Position numbers and translations under genes: made by a program. The notes under the pieces were generated by a model. That model saw only the letters and a list, made by a program, of their open reading frames with translations. It was not told the origin of the DNA and did not search any database. This document shows, piece by piece, positions 55,021 through 63,879 of a stretch of DNA of 64,000 bases (the first letter of the stretch is position 1; every line of letters starts with the position of its first letter). The DNA lies in assembly GCA_023251455.1 (NCBI GenBank), contig JAHEYT010000025.1, positions 101,688-165,687 on the forward strand, in the 5' to 3' direction. The stretch is from Bacteroidota bacterium. GTDB lineage: Bacteria; Bacteroidota; Bacteroidia; Bacteroidales; Prolixibacteraceae.

Positions 55021-57129
55021 TTACCAGCTTTTGTTAATTTCTAAATTGTCTTTTATTACTTCCTGTAGTGTTACAGAAGTTGTAGAATCTGCTAAGTTTT
55101 GTGTGCAGCCTACTACCATTAAATTTTTACCTGCTAAAAAGTTGTTATACTTCAAACAACCTAAAATAGAATCTAATTTATTAATTGTACCAGATAATTC
55201 TATTCTCTTATTTGTGTAATTACTTACAATCGAACGCAATAAAAGATTCTCTATACAGTCTGTTTTACCTTCTCTAGTTCAGTTATTCAAATAAAAATAA
55301 GATGTATTAAATCCCATCAAAGAACCTTTTTCTATTGGTGAATCTAAAACACTAGAACCCTGATAAAGTGTAATTACTTCTGCTTCATTTTTATAGTTCT
55401 TATTCATATAACCAATATATTCTATATCTGATTCATTGTATTCATTCCCTTTAGCATCAACAATAGAAAGTACTAAATCTTTGATTCGTATATCTCTTAA
55501 AGTATTTACTAAACTGTTAGCTTCAAAATCATATATTTCAAAATTCATAATACCACCAGAAAAACCAGAATCTAAAGGAATTAGAAAATCATCAGCATAC
55601 ATTTTTAGTTCTAAATCAGGATTAAGTAAACCACCACCACCATTAGTAGAAAGTAGTTTTAAATCTACTCAGGTATTCTCTATTGGTTGTAATTCAGCAT
55701 ATTTATAACCTTGTCTAATTACAATACCTTGCTGTTGAAAGTCTAAATCTATACACTTGTCATAGTCTGTACTGGTGCTGCTTATTCATCCGGTTTGCCT
55801 ACCTTGATATGTTCAAACATTATTATAATACTGCTTATCACCTATTTTTAATCTACACCTTAATTTAATATTTTCTATATCAGGGTGTGCTGTTGTTCCG
55901 TTCAAATTATCTACTGTTCTAGCATAAGCTTTACAGCTAATTTTAAGCTTTGAATCAGAAGGAATAAATAAAGGTAATTCTATCTTATTTGTATAACTAA
56001 GATTAGCAGGAATAGCACCAGCAGGTGTATATTTCAGCATTTTTAAATAACTATCATTATTGTTTTCATTGTCTTTACCTATACCAATATAATAAGCAAA
56101 TAAAGCATTTAAACTACCAGACCTGTTAAAAGTATTACTAGTATAATATGTTTTTTCATTCCATTGATAAGGGTCTACACCATAAATATTACTAGATACT
56201 TCATTACTAAAATCTGAATCCGCTTTAAAGTCAATTAAATTAGTACTTACATAAGGTGAATATTTAATAATTTGTTTATTGAAACCAGAAACTACATTAA
56301 GTTGCTGGTCATTAGCTGCAAACTTTATAGCAGATAAATCACCCAAATTTAAATTAATTGTATCAGTAGAAATATAAGTAAAACTGGTGCTGTATTTCTT
56401 AAAAGAAGCAGTAGAAGCACCTGCTATAGTGTTAATATCTGTTATATAAATATTAGCGTTATCCTGAATAATAAATGCAGCATAAGGTTTTAGTATTTCT
56501 TCTAATACCTTTCTAGCTGTTTCAGGTTCGTTATCTTCATCATACCAGTTATAGTTATTTGTATAGGTTTTATGTAGAAGTGTTTCACCAACTGCTAAAG
56601 TAAAATCTGTGCAGGTTGTTGATAAACCTACATAGATATTTTTATATGGTAGACCTAGTTTATTAAGAATGTTTTGTAGTGCCTGTCATTGTGTAACCAG
56701 ACCAGTATATTTATTACCTGAACCATCTACATAATTAAGCCTTTCTAAGAGTGCAAAACCATCTGTACCAGTAAATGTAACTGTGTAATTAGTTAACTCA
56801 TTAAAAGGCTCAGAATATAGTTCAGAATCTAAATAACCACACCAGTAAAGAATACCAGACTTATAAAGTTTAATCTGGTACTCCATAATATTTGCAGTAT
56901 ATAAGCTTAAAAACTTTCTATCTGTTGTGCTTAATAGATTCAAAGTACAACCTGAACCCTTTACTGGTTCAAATATACTTGCAGCAGGATATTCTATATA
57001 AAAGGGGTCTGAATCTCCGGTTATTTCTTCGGCTGTTATTGTGGCTGTTGTTTCCTGCCAAATTTCAGCTAAATAAGCTGTATTATCTAAACCCTTGAAT
57101 GTGTAATAGTATTTTTTCTGTAAACTCAT
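55021..57129 (-). CDS. Large phage tail protein with five recoded TGA codons
   Basis: ATG 57129 to TAA 55021 encodes 702 residues when five TGA codons (56686, 55813, 55786, 55669 and 55279, lowest base given) are Trp. Their contexts are LVTQ-W-QALQ, YNNV-W-TYQG, RQTG-W-ISST, IENT-W-VDLK and YLNN-W-TREG. The N-terminal domain MSLQKKYYYTFKGLDNTAYL is shared with tail proteins of many Bacteroidota phages. TGG is also used for Trp (LYWCGY, NYNWYD). Under the standard code the gene falls into fragments, all in the same frame. It probably forms the distal tail or baseplate; its start overlaps the tape-measure stop by one base. Confidence 0.9.
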
Positions 57130-58817
57130 TATTTCATATTATTTGTTCGTTTGCTCTGGTTATTTAATACAGCTACTAAATCATTACCTTTTACTCTTAA
57201 TAGTACTTCACCACCAGAAGCACCACCAGAACCATTAGCCATAGCAAACAGATTAGCTTGCTGTGATTGATTTAAAATCATTTCACCACTATTAACTCTG
57301 GCGTGTACATTATCACCAGTAAAAGAATTACCACCAACAATACCACCAGTAGCAAAAGCTGGTACTTTAGATTTTCATAAACCTGTAATAGCAGCTACAC
57401 CTATTGAAGCAGTTAATAAACCTAATAAACCTTTATGTGCTTCCCCTGCTATCATTGCTGCAATAGATTGTGCTAATAAAGCATTTATAATTTGCTGAAC
57501 ACCACCTAACATAGAAGTTACTACGTCTTTAAAACCACCTTTTGCACCTTCAAATAATCCTGAAAAAGCATCTGTTAAACCACTTATAGCATTACCAGCA
57601 TTTTCTGTTAAATATGTAGTATTTATAATACCTTCTTTAATCTGTTGCCATCCTGATTTACTATTATCTAATAGTGCTTGCTGGTGTGTAGCTGCTCTAT
57701 ATATTGAAGCTGAATAAGCATCTAATTTATCAGTTTGAAAATCGTCTTTATTTATAAAAGGTTTATACTGTTTTAATTTTCCTTTATCATCAAATGAATT
57801 TTTAGATAATAATAAGCCTGACATTCTTTCAGAACCTATTTGTTTTTCTAAAGCAATTCTAGCTTTTGCAGCTTCTATAGCATCACCATCTAATTCTTTT
57901 TGAGTCTTAGCTATGATTTTATTTTCACCTATTGCGTCTTGTTGGTCTTTAATAACATAGTCAAAGTATGCTTTTTTAGCTTGTAACTCTTTTTCTATAT
58001 CCTGTTGATTAATTTGAGTCTTTTGTTTATTTAAAGCAGTTTCTAAATTTCAGTTATCCTTTAGATGTTTCATTTTTTTCTTATCAAAATCATCACCTAT
58101 TTTTATAGATTCCTTTTCAAAAGCTAATCTTTGTGCAGCAGTATAATTACTTTCTTTTGTTACATCTTTTGCTTTTTTAGTTAATTCAGCCTGTTTATAC
58201 AGAACATCTAGTTCCTCACTATCTAAAGCATTTTTTTCTTTCTTTAATCGGTTTTGTTCTGCTGCTAAAGCGTTACCAGTTTTAGCACCTTCTACTACTT
58301 CATCTATAAAACCACCTTTAAAAGCTTCTGCTATTGCTGTTTTAAACCCTTCTACATCACCAGTAAGAATTGAGAATAAAGCACTACCTAAACTTTTAAG
58401 TCTATTCATTAAAGCAGTAGCTGCACCTGATATAAAACCAAACATTTCTTTAACCTTATAAGCACCTTCAGAAGTGCCTGTTAAATATGTAGTTAAAGCT
58501 GCAAAAGCTAAACCCAAAACAACTACTATAGCACCAATACCAGAAGCAACTAAAGCCATTTTAACACCATTAATAGCAGGAATCATAGCCCTAAAAGAAC
58601 CTATACCAGCCATAACAGCACCTTTAATACCGTCTAAAGGTGCTAATAGACCACCAGTTAAACCACCTAACTGAGAAAAATTGTTACCTATACTATTTAC
58701 AGCAGTTTTTGTACCAGTAACTAAAGATTGTGTACTCTTTTTTGCATCATCTATACCAGCCTTATAACCTGCTGCGTTTAGGGTCATTATAGTAAGTAAA
58801 TTAAATTTTCCTGCCAT
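57129..58817 (-). CDS. Phage tail tape measure protein, TGA-recoded
   Basis: ATG 58817 to TAA 57129 gives 562 residues with Trp at TGA 58050-58052 and 57375-57377 (KDN-W-NLET and TGL-W-KSKV). The N-terminus MAGKFNLLTIMTLNAAGYKA with GIDDAKKSTQSLV is typical, followed by hydrophobic segments (GIGAIVVVLGLAFAAL, SIGVAAITGL) and long coiled regions. The C-terminus is diagnostic: PAFATGGIVGGNSFTGDNVH, ARVNSGEMILNQSQQANLF, a motif that under the standard code lies in no open gene because a TGA precedes it. The protein sets tail length and is ejected with the DNA. Confidence 0.93.
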
Positions 58818-58870
58818 ATTATTTTTTGTTTTTATTGATTATTATTTTTTATAAATACAGCGATTTGAGC

Positions 58871-58897
58871 AAAAAAAAACAGCTTTATACAAAGCTG
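58871..58897 (-). terminator. Terminator behind the tail chaperone gene
   Basis: On the minus strand AACAGCTTT and AAAGCTGTT form a perfect 9-bp stem around GTAT, followed by T10. It overlaps the end of the frameshifted chaperone frame and precedes the tape measure gene, so it may lower expression of the distal tail genes. Confidence 0.8.
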
Positions 58898-59516
58898 TTC
58901 TTTACCTCTAGTAAACTGTTAAATATTTCTTCTTTTGTTCTACTATCTTTTGCAGGTGTAACTGTATCTTTATTTTCATCTCAACTAAATTGTATTAAAT
59001 CTAGTGGTGTTTTAATACTAGCACCTGCTGTAGCTGCTTGAATATATGCTAATCATCTGGTTTGTTCCCAGACAGTTTTACTATTTTCAGATATAGAATC
59101 TATTATAGCATTAGCTTCTTTAGTAGATAGTTCATCCCAAAAGTAACTCGGTGAAATATTTGAATTAGTAATTACTTTACCAAATATTTCTAATACAGTT
59201 ATTTTTTCTTGCCTACTATTTTTTTTTGTGTAGCTGTTGGTTTTTCTCCTTTAGCCTGTTCTTGTAGATAATCGGTAAAACTTGTAAACACTTCTGGCTG
59301 TTCATCTATAATATCAATAAACTGTTCAAAGTTTCAGTTAAATGTATCTAGGTTATTAGCCTTTAAAATACAGTAGAAAAGTTTTAGTATATCTGCTACT
59401 GATTCATTCATTTCATTTACTGTTTTACTTGTCATTTCTTCAAATAACATTAATGCCCTAAAAGACTGTTTTATAATTAAGTCTTTATTTTCAATTTTGA
59501 TTGTGATTTTTTCCAT
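58885..59516 (-). CDS. Tail assembly chaperone G-T fusion made by -1 frameshift, TGA-recoded
   Basis: The frame from ATG 59516 continues past its own stop if the ribosome slips back one base on the A9 run at 59219-59227; it then ends at TAA 58885 (210 residues). The downstream part reads NSRQEKITVLEIFGKVITNS and needs two more TGA as Trp: VWEQTR-W-LAYIQ (59053) and LIQFS-W-DENK (58981). The W-x-Q-T-R-W and F-x-W-D patterns match T-domain chaperones of related phages, in which Trp is conserved. Such fusions bring the tape measure and tail tube together during assembly. Frameshift in this position is a conserved feature of tailed phages. Confidence 0.87.
59199..59516 (-). CDS. Tail assembly chaperone G (unshifted product), TGA-recoded
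   Basis: The zero-frame product is 105 residues (MEKITIKIENKDLIIKQSFR ... TATQKKIVGKKK) with TGA 59334-59336 read as Trp (DTFN-W-NFEQ), ending TAA at 59199. It is made when no slip occurs and should be the more abundant of the two forms. The start ATG 59516 lies just before the 49-residue gene's stop. Sequence before the slip site is all helical and acidic, as usual for G proteins. Confidence 0.85.
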
Positions 59517-59521
59517 TTGGT

Positions 59522-59671
59522 TTAGATTTCTTCTTTATATACTCGTTCAGACTTTTGTATAATATCTACTAATTGTGTTACTTCTCTATATGGTTGACTA
59601 GATAAGTATTGTAGTATCATTTCAGCATCTTTAATAGTTAACTTAATAGCTTCTAATTGTTTTTCTTCCAT
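59522..59671 (-). CDS. Small phage protein (49 residues)
   Basis: ATG 59671 to TAA 59522 encodes MEEKQLEAIKLTIKDAEMIL with LQYLSSQPYREVTQLVDIIQ and KSERVYKEEI. It is helical and charged, with no TGA. It fills the space between tail tube and tail chaperone with 5 bases to the next start, so it is probably real, but I recognise no family. Confidence 0.6.
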   Translation of the reverse strand: MEEKQLEAIKLTIKDAEMILQYLSSQPYREVTQLVDIIQKSERVYKEEI

Positions 59672-59792
59672 TGTATTTTGTTTGTTTTTAGTTTGATTGT
59701 TTTATCTGGTAGCTGGTTAAAAAAGGAAAATAAAAGGCTATCATTTCTGATAACCTTCTAAAATCACAATCTAAACCAAACACTATATTTTA

Positions 59793-60245
59793 TTATGCCA
59801 TTACTAAAGCACCTGTACCCTCAAATGATATACTATAAGTAGCATTATCGCCGTCTGGTGCATTCATAGACAAAGAAGTAATAAATCCAGAACCTGTAAA
59901 TTTTGTTTTACCTACAACAGCACTAACTGTAAAATCTGGTGCAGTTCCAGCAGTAGCAGCGAACACTATTGCAATAGGTGTTCTTGTTTCCATAGCTGTA
60001 AACAAATCGCTGTAAGTACTATTACCTGTTCCTGTTAAATCATCACACATCAAAGCATCAGAACTAGCTGATCAGCTCATTTTTCCAGCTGCTTTTTCAT
60101 CCCAATGACCACTATCTTTACTACCTATATCCCTAGTTTTTAAACTAATATCTAATTTTGCAGCACTTGAAAATGCTACTGGTTTTGTTGCTACAAATAG
60201 CATCATATCACCACCGTAAATAATTTTGCTTGATTCTAAAGCCAT
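59793..60245 (-). CDS. Phage major tail tube protein, TGA-recoded
   Basis: ATG 60245 to TAA 59793 gives 150 residues with TGA 60072-60074 as Trp. The start MALESSKIIYGGDMMLFVAT and the block GHWDEKAAGKMSWSASSDAL, in which the recoded Trp sits, match TP901-1-like tail tube proteins that carry KxxWxxSxD here. TGG also codes Trp two lines earlier in GHWDE. The C-terminus ATYSISFEGTGAL is the usual final beta strand. Under the standard code only the last 86 residues would be predicted. Confidence 0.92.
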
Positions 60246-60313
60246 TTCTTTATAATTTTATTTTGTTCTTAATATTTTAATATAAATACCTATAATAATA
60301 TTTTTTCACTAAT

Positions 60314-60673
60314 CTATACAGCTGTTTTAATTTCAAATGTTAGCTTCTGCATATATACACCTGAGTCGTATAATTCAGCACCAGCTATTAATTTACTTTT
60401 AAAAATATGAGTATCTAATACATTGCCTTTAACAGCAATTATTAAAGATTCTATCTGTAAAGAAAGTGTTATAGATTCTTTGTAATCTTCACTTAATACA
60501 TATATATCTATAATATTATTATCTATCCCTCTACCGTCTTTAGTTTCATCTACACTAAAAGACCTTTCATATATTACTACTGGTAAAGGTGTATTTTCTG
60601 GTACTACAATAGGATAAGATTCTATATCATTATCCTTTAAAATTTTATATACTATTTTCCCAATATCTAACAT
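60314..60673 (-). CDS. DUF3168-like tail completion protein
   Basis: A complete 119-residue frame without TGA, ending in TAG. MLDIGKIVYKILKDND, PLPVVIYERSFSVDETKD and IDIYVLSEDYKESITLSLQI fit the gp17-like/DUF3168 tail terminator fold. The start overlaps the HNH gene's end, indicating translational coupling. In HK97-like phages this protein caps the tail next to the head. Confidence 0.7.
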   Translation of the reverse strand: MLDIGKIVYKILKDNDIESYPIVVPENTPLPVVIYERSFSVDETKDGRGIDNNIIDIYVLSEDYKESITLSLQIESLIIAVKGNVLDTHIFKSKLIAGAELYDSGVYMQKLTFEIKTAV

Positions 60674-60981
60674 TGTTGAAAGTTTAAATTGTGTATTTTT
60701 TTGTGGCAGTCTTTACAAAGTGCCATTAGATTATTAGCATCAAAACCTAACTGTTTATATTCAGATTCATTCTTACCTGTTGATATTTCTTTCTTATGAT
60801 GAACATCTATTGCTAGACTTTTATCACACTTTTCACAAACAGGGTGCAGACTTAGATAATCTATCCTTAATTTCTTTCAGGTAGATGTATTGTAAACAGT
60901 AGAATGTATTAGATTTTCACTTTTTGAAGTATAGACCGGATTAGTTTTCCTTTTATTTGGTATTAGATTGATAGTAGCCAT
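60667..60981 (-). CDS. HNH endonuclease, TGA-recoded
   Basis: ATG 60981 to TAG 60667 gives 104 residues with TGA 60877-60879 as Trp. The block VYNTSTWKKLRIDYLSLHPV is the usual phage HNH N-terminal helix with a conserved Trp at the recoded place. It is followed by CEKCDKSLAIDVHHKKE (zinc C-x2-C and the HH pair) and NNLMALCKDCHKKIH (second C-x2-C, C-terminal His). HNH proteins act with terminase in packaging or as homing nucleases. Here the gene lies between two tail-completion genes. Confidence 0.9.
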
Positions 60982-61472
60982 TATTTACTTTTCTCGTATT
61001 TCTTAACTACTTTTTCTAAGCTTGCAGTAATATTCTTAGATAGTGCATTCTGTGCATTTTCAGCTTGACTTGTAACAGCATTAGTAAAAAAGTTAGACGG
61101 TTTAATAATACCAGTATATCTAGTCTTTTTATTCTTAGTAAATCTCTTTACAGTGCCATAATTTAGAAACCTATATTTATAACCATCTCTGTGCTGCATA
61201 CCAAAAACCATTCCTATATCTTTTCTTAAAGGCTTGTTTCTAAATGCTCTTTTTAAAGCTGCATAGTTTGTTTTTGATTTACCTTTTTTAGTAGCATTAA
61301 AATTTACTTTAGCAGCATCTGTAATTAATTTACCAGATTGTTTAAAAGCATCATTTAATACTTTCATCTGTACTTTATCCTGTAATTCAAAAAATAACTT
61401 TTGTAAGTCACTCGAATTAATAAGTTTTATTACAGCTTCTTTATTTCCTGTATTAGATACTGTTTTAGCCAT
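60981..61472 (-). CDS. HK97 gp10-like head-tail protein
   Basis: A complete 163-residue frame without TGA; its stop overlaps the HNH start. It is highly basic, with LQKLFFELQDKVQMKVLNDA, SGKLITDAAKVNFNATKKGK and YRFLNYGTVKRF (the R-F-L-x-Y/F-G-T motif of the HK97 gp10 family), followed by PSNFFTNAV. Such proteins join the tail to the head. The assignment is good because of the FLNYGT motif and the position. Confidence 0.8.
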   Translation of the reverse strand: MAKTVSNTGNKEAVIKLINSSDLQKLFFELQDKVQMKVLNDAFKQSGKLITDAAKVNFNATKKGKSKTNYAALKRAFRNKPLRKDIGMVFGMQHRDGYKYRFLNYGTVKRFTKNKKTRYTGIIKPSNFFTNAVTSQAENAQNALSKNITASLEKVVKKYEKSK

Positions 61473-61792
61473 TATTCGTTAATCAATTCAGTATCTATCT
61501 GTAAACCTTCTTTAAAACCGATTTCAGTAATAGAATTAATTAGATATTTTTTACCATTAAATTCTATTCTGTCATTCTCAGTTATAATACTTCTGTATAA
61601 AGTAGTGAATACTATTCTTTGTGAATTAAACACTTCTTTATTATCTATAGTCTTATCACCGCCTATAAACTTTCTACCTGCTCTAAGTCTTATTTTATTA
61701 GTTCAGGTAGTTGTTTCTGCTCCATATTCATCTTTGGTAATAGTTTTACCTATAACCTGAATAACGTGTCTTAAATCGCCTAGAATTAGCAT
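61472..61792 (-). CDS. Phage head closure protein, TGA-recoded
   Basis: ATG 61792 to TAA 61472 gives 106 residues with TGA 61703-61705 as Trp (GAETTT-W-TNKIRLRAG). MLILGDLRHVIQVIGKTITK and the D-x-Y-G-x-E-x-x-x-x-W pattern match SPP1 gp16/HK97 gp9-like closure proteins, where this Trp is conserved. RIEFNGKKYLINSITEIG is the final beta hairpin. The gene overlaps the connector gene by 7 bases and the gp10-like gene by one. No standard-code frame of useful size exists here. Confidence 0.85.
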
Positions 61793-62085
61793 ACAACAAA
61801 ATCTTTATAAGGATTCAATAAGAACTGAAAAGTATATGGAAGTTCAGAAGTAGAAGTAAAAGCTATGGGTGTTCTGTTTAAATAATAGTGTGCAGCTAAA
61901 AAAAGATATGCCTGTTTAATTGTTGCAGGTATTTCTATTACTTCATTTATACCACCGTTACAAAAATTAGCTACTGCTAATTCAGAAACATTTAATAAAC
62001 TCTGTAAATAGTTATCATCCTCAGTAAAATCTAATTCTATATTTAGATGTTCTTTTAATTCTGCTACTGTTGTATATGTTGCCAT
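61786..62085 (-). CDS. Phage head-tail connector (gp6-like)
   Basis: A 99-residue complete frame without TGA. TVAELKEHLNIELDFTEDDN, YLQSLLNVSELAVANFCNGG and PATIKQAYLFLAAHYYLNRT are the pattern of HK97 gp6/DUF3199 connector subunits, which form a ring beneath the portal. The terminator after the capsid gene lies upstream, so this gene begins the next transcript or depends on readthrough. Confidence 0.82.
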   Translation of the reverse strand: MATYTTVAELKEHLNIELDFTEDDNYLQSLLNVSELAVANFCNGGINEVIEIPATIKQAYLFLAAHYYLNRTPIAFTSTSELPYTFQFLLNPYKDFVVC

Positions 62086-62118
62086 TTATTATATTTTACT
62101 GGTTAGTTTAAACTAAAA

Positions 62119-62143
62119 AACCTGCTACTAATAGCAGCAGGTT
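62119..62143 (-). terminator. Terminator after the major capsid gene
   Basis: On the minus strand AACCTGCTGCTA and TAGTAGCAGGTT form a stem with one G-T pair, followed by TTTTTT. It lies between the capsid and connector genes and would produce extra capsid transcript, as in many phages. Confidence 0.8.
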
Positions 62144-62166
62144 CTTTTATCTATTTTATGTTTTTA

Positions 62167-63366
62167 CTATTTAATAGAAGCTGTTTTAAATGCTTCTGCT
62201 ACTTTTGGTTTAGCATCAAAATAAGCATTAATAACAATTCTTACGTTACCATTAATAGCTTGTGATACAGCATCAACTGTTAAATCAATAGCACCCCATT
62301 GTGCAATAACATATTGTGACCAGTCACCAAATACTACTCCAAATTCATCTGTACCTACCTGTAATTCTTTTGCTACGTGGTTAGTAACTAAAACAGGATA
62401 ACCATTCATTTCTGAACCTTCTAAAATGAAACCATTTTGGTTAGCTACTTTAGTAGTAGTTTTCAATTTTCCTCTACCACCAGCATTAGTAATATATTTT
62501 GCAGAACCTAAAGCATTCAAAGTATCTACAGCTGTTTCTAATTCTACAACATTTGCATAAGTTACAGAACCACTAATAGAAGGTGCAACAGCGAAAAATC
62601 CAGCAGGTTGAGTAGCTGAACCAGCTTCTTTACCAAAGATTGTTTTTTCAAGTTTGTTAGAAATTGCATTAACAATATCTTTCATTAACATAGCTTCTAC
62701 AGCAGGTGAATTTTGATTCAAAAACTGTTTTGAAATATCAATAAAAGCTGTAATTCTTTTAGGACTCAAAGTAATTTCAGAAGTAGTACCAGCACCATCT
62801 ACAGCAGCTGCTACTTCACCTTTTCATAGTGCATTAGTTCCTGTATAGCGTGGAATAGAAACGTCACCAGTTAAACCTGTTAAGAAGGTAGCACCAGCTT
62901 GTACACATACTAAAGATTCTCTTAAAGGTTCAATCAAACCTACTTTATCTTCTTGAACAAATTCCTGTCCAGCTGTTGCTGTTCCTGCTGTAATATTTGC
63001 TCTGTATTCCATTGGTAAAACAATGTCACCAGAATAACTTAAACCAGCTTCACGCATCTCTTTTTTTCCTTGTTCGATAACTGTTAAATTATCTTCGTCA
63101 ATATTTCTGCCGTTTGCTCTAGCTTCAATAGATTTTAATAGACTAAATTTTGTACTCATTCTTTTTTCTTTGTTTATGATTATTGTATTATTAATATTCT
63201 TTGCATTGATTTCTTTATCAATCGCTCTTATTTCATCTTGTATAGTGGCAAATTTTACATTTTCATCTGTATTTAATTCACGTTTTTCTGCTTCACCTAC
63301 TGTAATTAGTTCAGTTAGTAAAGCTGTTTTATTTCTTTTTTCTTGTAATAAATCGTTTAAATCCAT
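62167..63366 (-). CDS. Phage major capsid protein (HK97 fold), TGA-recoded
   Basis: ATG 63366 to TAG 62167 gives 399 residues with TGA 62824-62826 as Trp (TGTNAL-W-KGEVAA). The N-terminal 85 residues form a charged coiled delta-like scaffold domain (MDLNDLLQEKRNKTALLTEL), followed by the HK97 body: LSYSGDIVLPMEYRA, FLTGLTGDVSIPRYTG, EITLSPKRITAFIDISKQFL. The Trp after the 'SIPRYTGTNAL' strand is a common feature of the family. In standard code this gene splits into two open frames of the same phase. Confidence 0.92.
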
Positions 63367-63419
63367 TTCTGTTTACTGTTTTTACATTTAATATAAATAC
63401 CAAATATTATTTTTTCCCC

Positions 63420-63878
63420 TTATAGAGAATTTACTACATTTCGCAAATTTGAATAGTAAACTTCTAAGAATTTATCATTTACCTTATTTGCATCTACATC
63501 TATTTTTTCAGCTTCTATAAGTTCATCTAAACCTCTTGAATTACAACTTGTAGCAGAATAAGCAGGATTAACTACTATAGAAAAGTCTGTTAATAATGCA
63601 ATAGTTTTAATAGTTCTACTATATACGTCACCAACTTTTAACCAACTATCCCCACCTGTAGCAATATAAAAGGCAAATGAACAAGCGTCTAAATCACCTC
63701 TTTTAACTGATTCTAATATGTTATCACCTATTGCAGAATTAGGTGCATCAAAAGAAAAATCTACACCAGTTTCAGTTAAAATAACTGTTAAAGTTCCTAC
63801 ACCTTTTTTACTTCTGGCTAATATACCAGCGTCTTTTTCGTGGTTATATAGCATCACTATATCAGATTCTGCTATTAA
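63420..63878 (-). CDS. HK97-family prohead protease, N-terminus cut by an insertion sequence
   Basis: The frame is open from the IS junction at about 63879 to TAA 63420 (about 152 residues). It begins in QLIAESDIVMLYNHEKDAG, the L-x-N-H block with the catalytic His, followed by ILARSKKGVGTL and GDLDACSFAFYI, which holds the probable catalytic Ser. The C-terminus is helical. The first 30-40 residues are missing because of the insertion, so the enzyme is probably inactive and the prophage cannot mature its heads unless the IS leaves. The visible part has no TGA codon. Confidence 0.85.
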   Translation of the reverse strand, partial: LIAESDIVMLYNHEKDAGILARSKKGVGTLTVILTETGVDFSFDAPNSAIGDNILESVKRGDLDACSFAFYIATGGDSWLKVGDVYSRTIKTIALLTDFSIVVNPAYSATSCNSRGLDELIEAEKIDVDANKVNDKFLEVYYSNLRNVVNSL

Positions 63879-63879
63879 T

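Larger units (their letters stand above)
50250..63879 (-). mobile_element. Prophage late region (HK97-like, tailed), TGA read as tryptophan
   Basis: A block of about 13.6 kb in which every gene is on the minus strand and base composition is clearly more AT-rich than the host. Gene order is the classic siphovirus late order: prohead protease, capsid, connector, head closure, gp10-like, tail terminator-like, tail tube, tail chaperones, tape measure, distal tail, fibre. The left edge lies inside an MFS gene at about 50250. The right end of the phage is beyond an IS21-like insertion at 63880. Seventeen in-frame TGA codons occur in ten genes and no gene uses TGA as a stop. Integrase, terminase, portal, repressor and lysin are not in the window. 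Confidence 0.93.

Noticed and set aside
53828..55219. Plus-strand open frames within the prophage (53828-54010, 55010-55219 and others)
   Set aside because: They are antisense shadows in AT-rich DNA; the minus-strand frames have family motifs and coupled starts.
50309..63878. The broken phage frames explained as a decayed prophage
   Set aside because: All 17 interruptions are TGA with none of TAA or TAG, phase is kept on both sides, and overlapping start and stop spacing is intact. Random decay would give all three stops and frameshifts. The only frameshift is at the expected chaperone site.
50309..63878. Selenocysteine at the TGA codons
   Set aside because: Seventeen sites in structural phage proteins, some nine codons apart, without visible SECIS-type hairpins and at positions where relatives have Trp, do not fit selenoproteins.
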